Below are positions 62,398 to 64,000 of a stretch of 64,000 bases of DNA, one piece after another; within the stretch, counting starts at the first letter, position 1; the number at the start of each line of letters is the position of its first letter. This stretch comes from Cyclina sinensis. Its lineage: Eukaryota > Mollusca > Bivalvia > Venerida > Veneridae. The stretch is taken from the NCBI GenBank assembly GCA_012932295.1, contig JAAONU010000006.1, positions 31,212,882 through 31,276,881 of the forward strand, given 5' to 3'. The position numbers and the translations under genes were made by a program. The notes beneath the pieces are model-generated. The model was not told the origin of the DNA and made no database searches. It was given only the letters and a program-made list of their open reading frames with translations.

Positions 62398-63784
62398 CTG
62401 CAAATACAAAAAATAAGATAAGTTTAAAGGCCATTCAATTTAGAAGAGCGTCTAAAATTCGTTTTTTAATATTCATCAATTATTCTTTGTACAGCTTATT
62501 CCAAGAACGCCAGAAGGACAAGCGTCTGCAAATACAAAAAATGTTAGTTTAAAGGTCCATTCAATTTATAAGAGCTGTTAAAATCTGTTTTTTAGATATT
62601 TAACAATCTACAGTCACTCTGCCGAACGGTTTAAAACTGCGCTTATTCATGGACGTATCCATCATTTGATTAGGAATTCAATATGTAAGAGGTTAAATGG
62701 AAACATTCTAACTATCTTGAGTAACGAACATTGTGTATATAGTATCCAAACAAATGCGCAGAATGATACGTAGGACTGTTCAGGAGCAGCACTGGCCTCT
62801 AGAAAACATTATTTGAGTTTATTTAGCTGAGAAACGACCAAAGCAATGCAATATACGAATAACTGTTACAAAGTAGTAAGCATTAATGAAGGTTATTTGA
62901 ATTCTATTAATCATATCTCTTCCTTTCAACAACGACATCCGTTTAGAGATCTCATTTCACTATTGAAATGTACTGTACGTTTATAGGAATGATTTCGTCC
63001 TAAGGGTAATTGTGTATGCAGGCAAACTTTTCTCTTACTATTTTTAATTCTGCAGCACACTCCATTTCTGGCCGAATTCACGTATTTACAGAAGCTGCCT
63101 TGTGGACATTTAGTATTTGCTCTTCCGCCACATTTTCCGATTATCCCCCAGTTACATTCTCCCCGTTTTCCTTTCCCGTATTTTGATCCTCTCCATTGGC
63201 CTTTGGTGTCTGTTAAAACAAGGTACTAGTATCATTGTAACGTGCGATACTTAACAAGCTTTCAATATCATCTAGATGAAAGACTTCAACGGTATTGCAA
63301 ATATTTCATGCAGTCACAGTATGGTTTCTTGTTAGAGATCAGCTCAAATTGTATTCACTTGACATCCGCTTCGATTCAAAGTGGCAAATCAGTTACTATT
63401 TGTTGAGGCATCCAGAGATTTTTTTTTATTTGGATTTGGTTTCGCATAAGCCCTCCCATGTGAATCGATTGAGATTATAGTTTTAAGGATGCTTATTTTC
63501 TGTTATGTTTATTTTGTTTAAGTGCACGTAAGCTAACTTTTCGTAAAATGTCTGAAAAATTCATACGTAATTTTATGTCATACAGTTTGTCTTTAATTAT
63601 ATGATGAGAATGTTTGAGTCAGCAGTTGAAAAGATAGAAACACATAAATACGCCAATGTTTTTGCAATCAGACAACGTTTGATAATGCTGCTCTAAAAAC
63701 TACAGAAGTGAATTAAAACCTATATTTACCTTGAAAAGATAATACTATTAATAAAATACTTCCAAAAAGACAAAATATTTTCAT
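61868..63784 (-). CDS. Gene D: compact secreted C6 protein, complete model
   Basis: Three minus-strand exons joined in phase 1: 63,784-63,730, 63,209-63,039 and 62,397-61,868. The coding length is 756 bases, 251 residues plus stop, with no break. The product has a signal peptide, one C6 module with a basic leader, and five fused C6 modules: six in total. It may show the minimal architecture from which gene A expanded. Candidate poly(A) signal at 61,464-61,459 (minus strand). Confidence 0.8.
62363..62590. repeat. 128-bp-spaced duplication of the terminal exon start
   Basis: The segment from ACAGCTTATTCCAAGAACGC to the intron sequence after the acceptor occurs at 62,363 and again at 62,491. 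The second copy carries a duplicate acceptor (exon start would be 62,525, minus strand) and about 35 bases of exon before turning into intron-like sequence. Confidence 0.85.
63039..63209 (-). CDS. Gene D exon 2: C6 module with basic Gly/Lys leader
   Basis: 171 bases, phase 1-1, acceptor GTTTTAACAG, donor GTAAGA. Leader TKGQWRGSKYGKGKRGE, then CNWGIIGKCGGRANTKC, PQGSFC, NSARNGVCCRIKN. Spacing 7-7-5-10-0. Confidence 0.8.
63730..63784 (-). CDS. Gene D exon 1: signal peptide
   Basis: ATG then MKIFCLFGSILLIVLSFQ and one base before donor GTAAAT (phase 1). Lys 2 and a strong hydrophobic core: a typical signal peptide. Fits exactly in phase with exon 2. Confidence 0.8.
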
Positions 63785-64000
63785 TGCCGTTGTTTGTTTC
63801 ACAGTAGCCGAGTGTTTCAAGTTTTAAAATACAATCCACTTAGATAATGCATATTAATAACAACAAAAATGGATTAAGTAGTTTGCATGTTTAGAAATTG
63901 TTATTAATTGAAGAATGGTTAAGTATACTTCTCGCAGTTGAAAGCTTGTCAACCATTAGTTTTTTATTGTCAAGCATCGCTCTAATATGAGCGATAAAGT
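63785..64000. other. Upstream flank of gene D
   Basis: No gene. A weak TATA-like TATTTTAA (minus strand, near 63,826-63,833) lies about 45 bases before the start codon. Confidence 0.35.

Larger units (their letters stand above)
61130..62960 (-). repeat. Inverted duplication of the gene A 3' region
   Basis: On the minus strand this matches about 20,560-22,190 of the plus strand: intron at 62,960-62,600, terminal exon at 62,397-61,868, and 3' flank at 61,140-61,330 (for example ACTAGTGACCACATCC against GACCACTAGTGT). The palindromic array at 61,545-61,730 is specific to this copy. Confidence 0.8.

Overview
The window is animal nuclear DNA: AT-rich, with small exons in long introns, GT-AG junctions and many interspersed repeats. 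It is most likely from a bivalve mollusc. Several repeats are ones I recognise from bivalve genomes, in particular those that open with a 'GTGAGC(T/C)ATTGTGA' block rich in GTCCGTCGT and close with 'GGCCCTCTTGTTT'-like sequence (58.2-60.4 kb; an older copy inverted at 1.35-2.3 kb). Exons below were found by reading domains and splice signals directly; no transcript evidence was available.

The core of the window is a cluster of genes for secreted, disulfide-rich proteins. Almost every coding exon is a symmetric phase 1-1 cassette carrying one module. There are two main modules. One is a Kunitz (BPTI-type) protease-inhibitor domain. The other is a six-cysteine module, called C6 here, with pattern C-x(5-8)-C-x(5-10)-C-x5-C-x(4-12)-CC. 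I cannot assign C6 to a named family, but its spacing matches the first six cysteines of a WAP domain. Gene A (+, about 1,060-21,707; 5' end not seen) is an array of 11 Kunitz exons or relics, then 15 C6 exons or relics, ending in an exon that fuses five C6 modules. Gene B (+, 41,767-48,585) appears complete: signal peptide, Thr/Asn-rich linker, four single C6 exons, and two exons of four fused C6 modules each (597 codons in frame). Gene C (-, 55,311-52,872) has a signal peptide, two C6 exons and a classical WAP exon. Gene D (-, 63,784-61,868) has a signal peptide, one C6 exon and a five-module exon nearly identical to the end of gene A. The likely role is extracellular protease inhibition or defence; that is inference from Kunitz and WAP families.

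The genes are linked by segmental duplications. Gene A's 3' end is repeated inverted as gene D. Parts of gene B and of the gene C 3' flank are repeated inverted at 27.5-30.1 kb as pseudogenes. Inside gene A a block of about 3 kb is repeated in tandem (7.6-10.7 and 10.8-12.9 kb).

The middle of the window is mobile DNA: a P-element/THAP-like transposase relic (23.3-25.1 kb); a pogo-like transposon with matching terminal inverted repeats and TA target duplication (31,809-38,876), which holds a nearly full-length LINE on the minus strand (about 32.56-37.01 kb) and itself splits a CCATGG-rich tandem array (31.4-31.8 and 38.9-40.3 kb); a Tc1-like element with 29-bp inverted repeats (50,245-51,753); and foldback elements (55.8-56.6 kb). 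Coding frames are broken at many points, and every frame break I could align among the modular-gene exons and the LINE is a 1-2 base insertion, which raises the possibility of assembly error rather than true pseudogenes.
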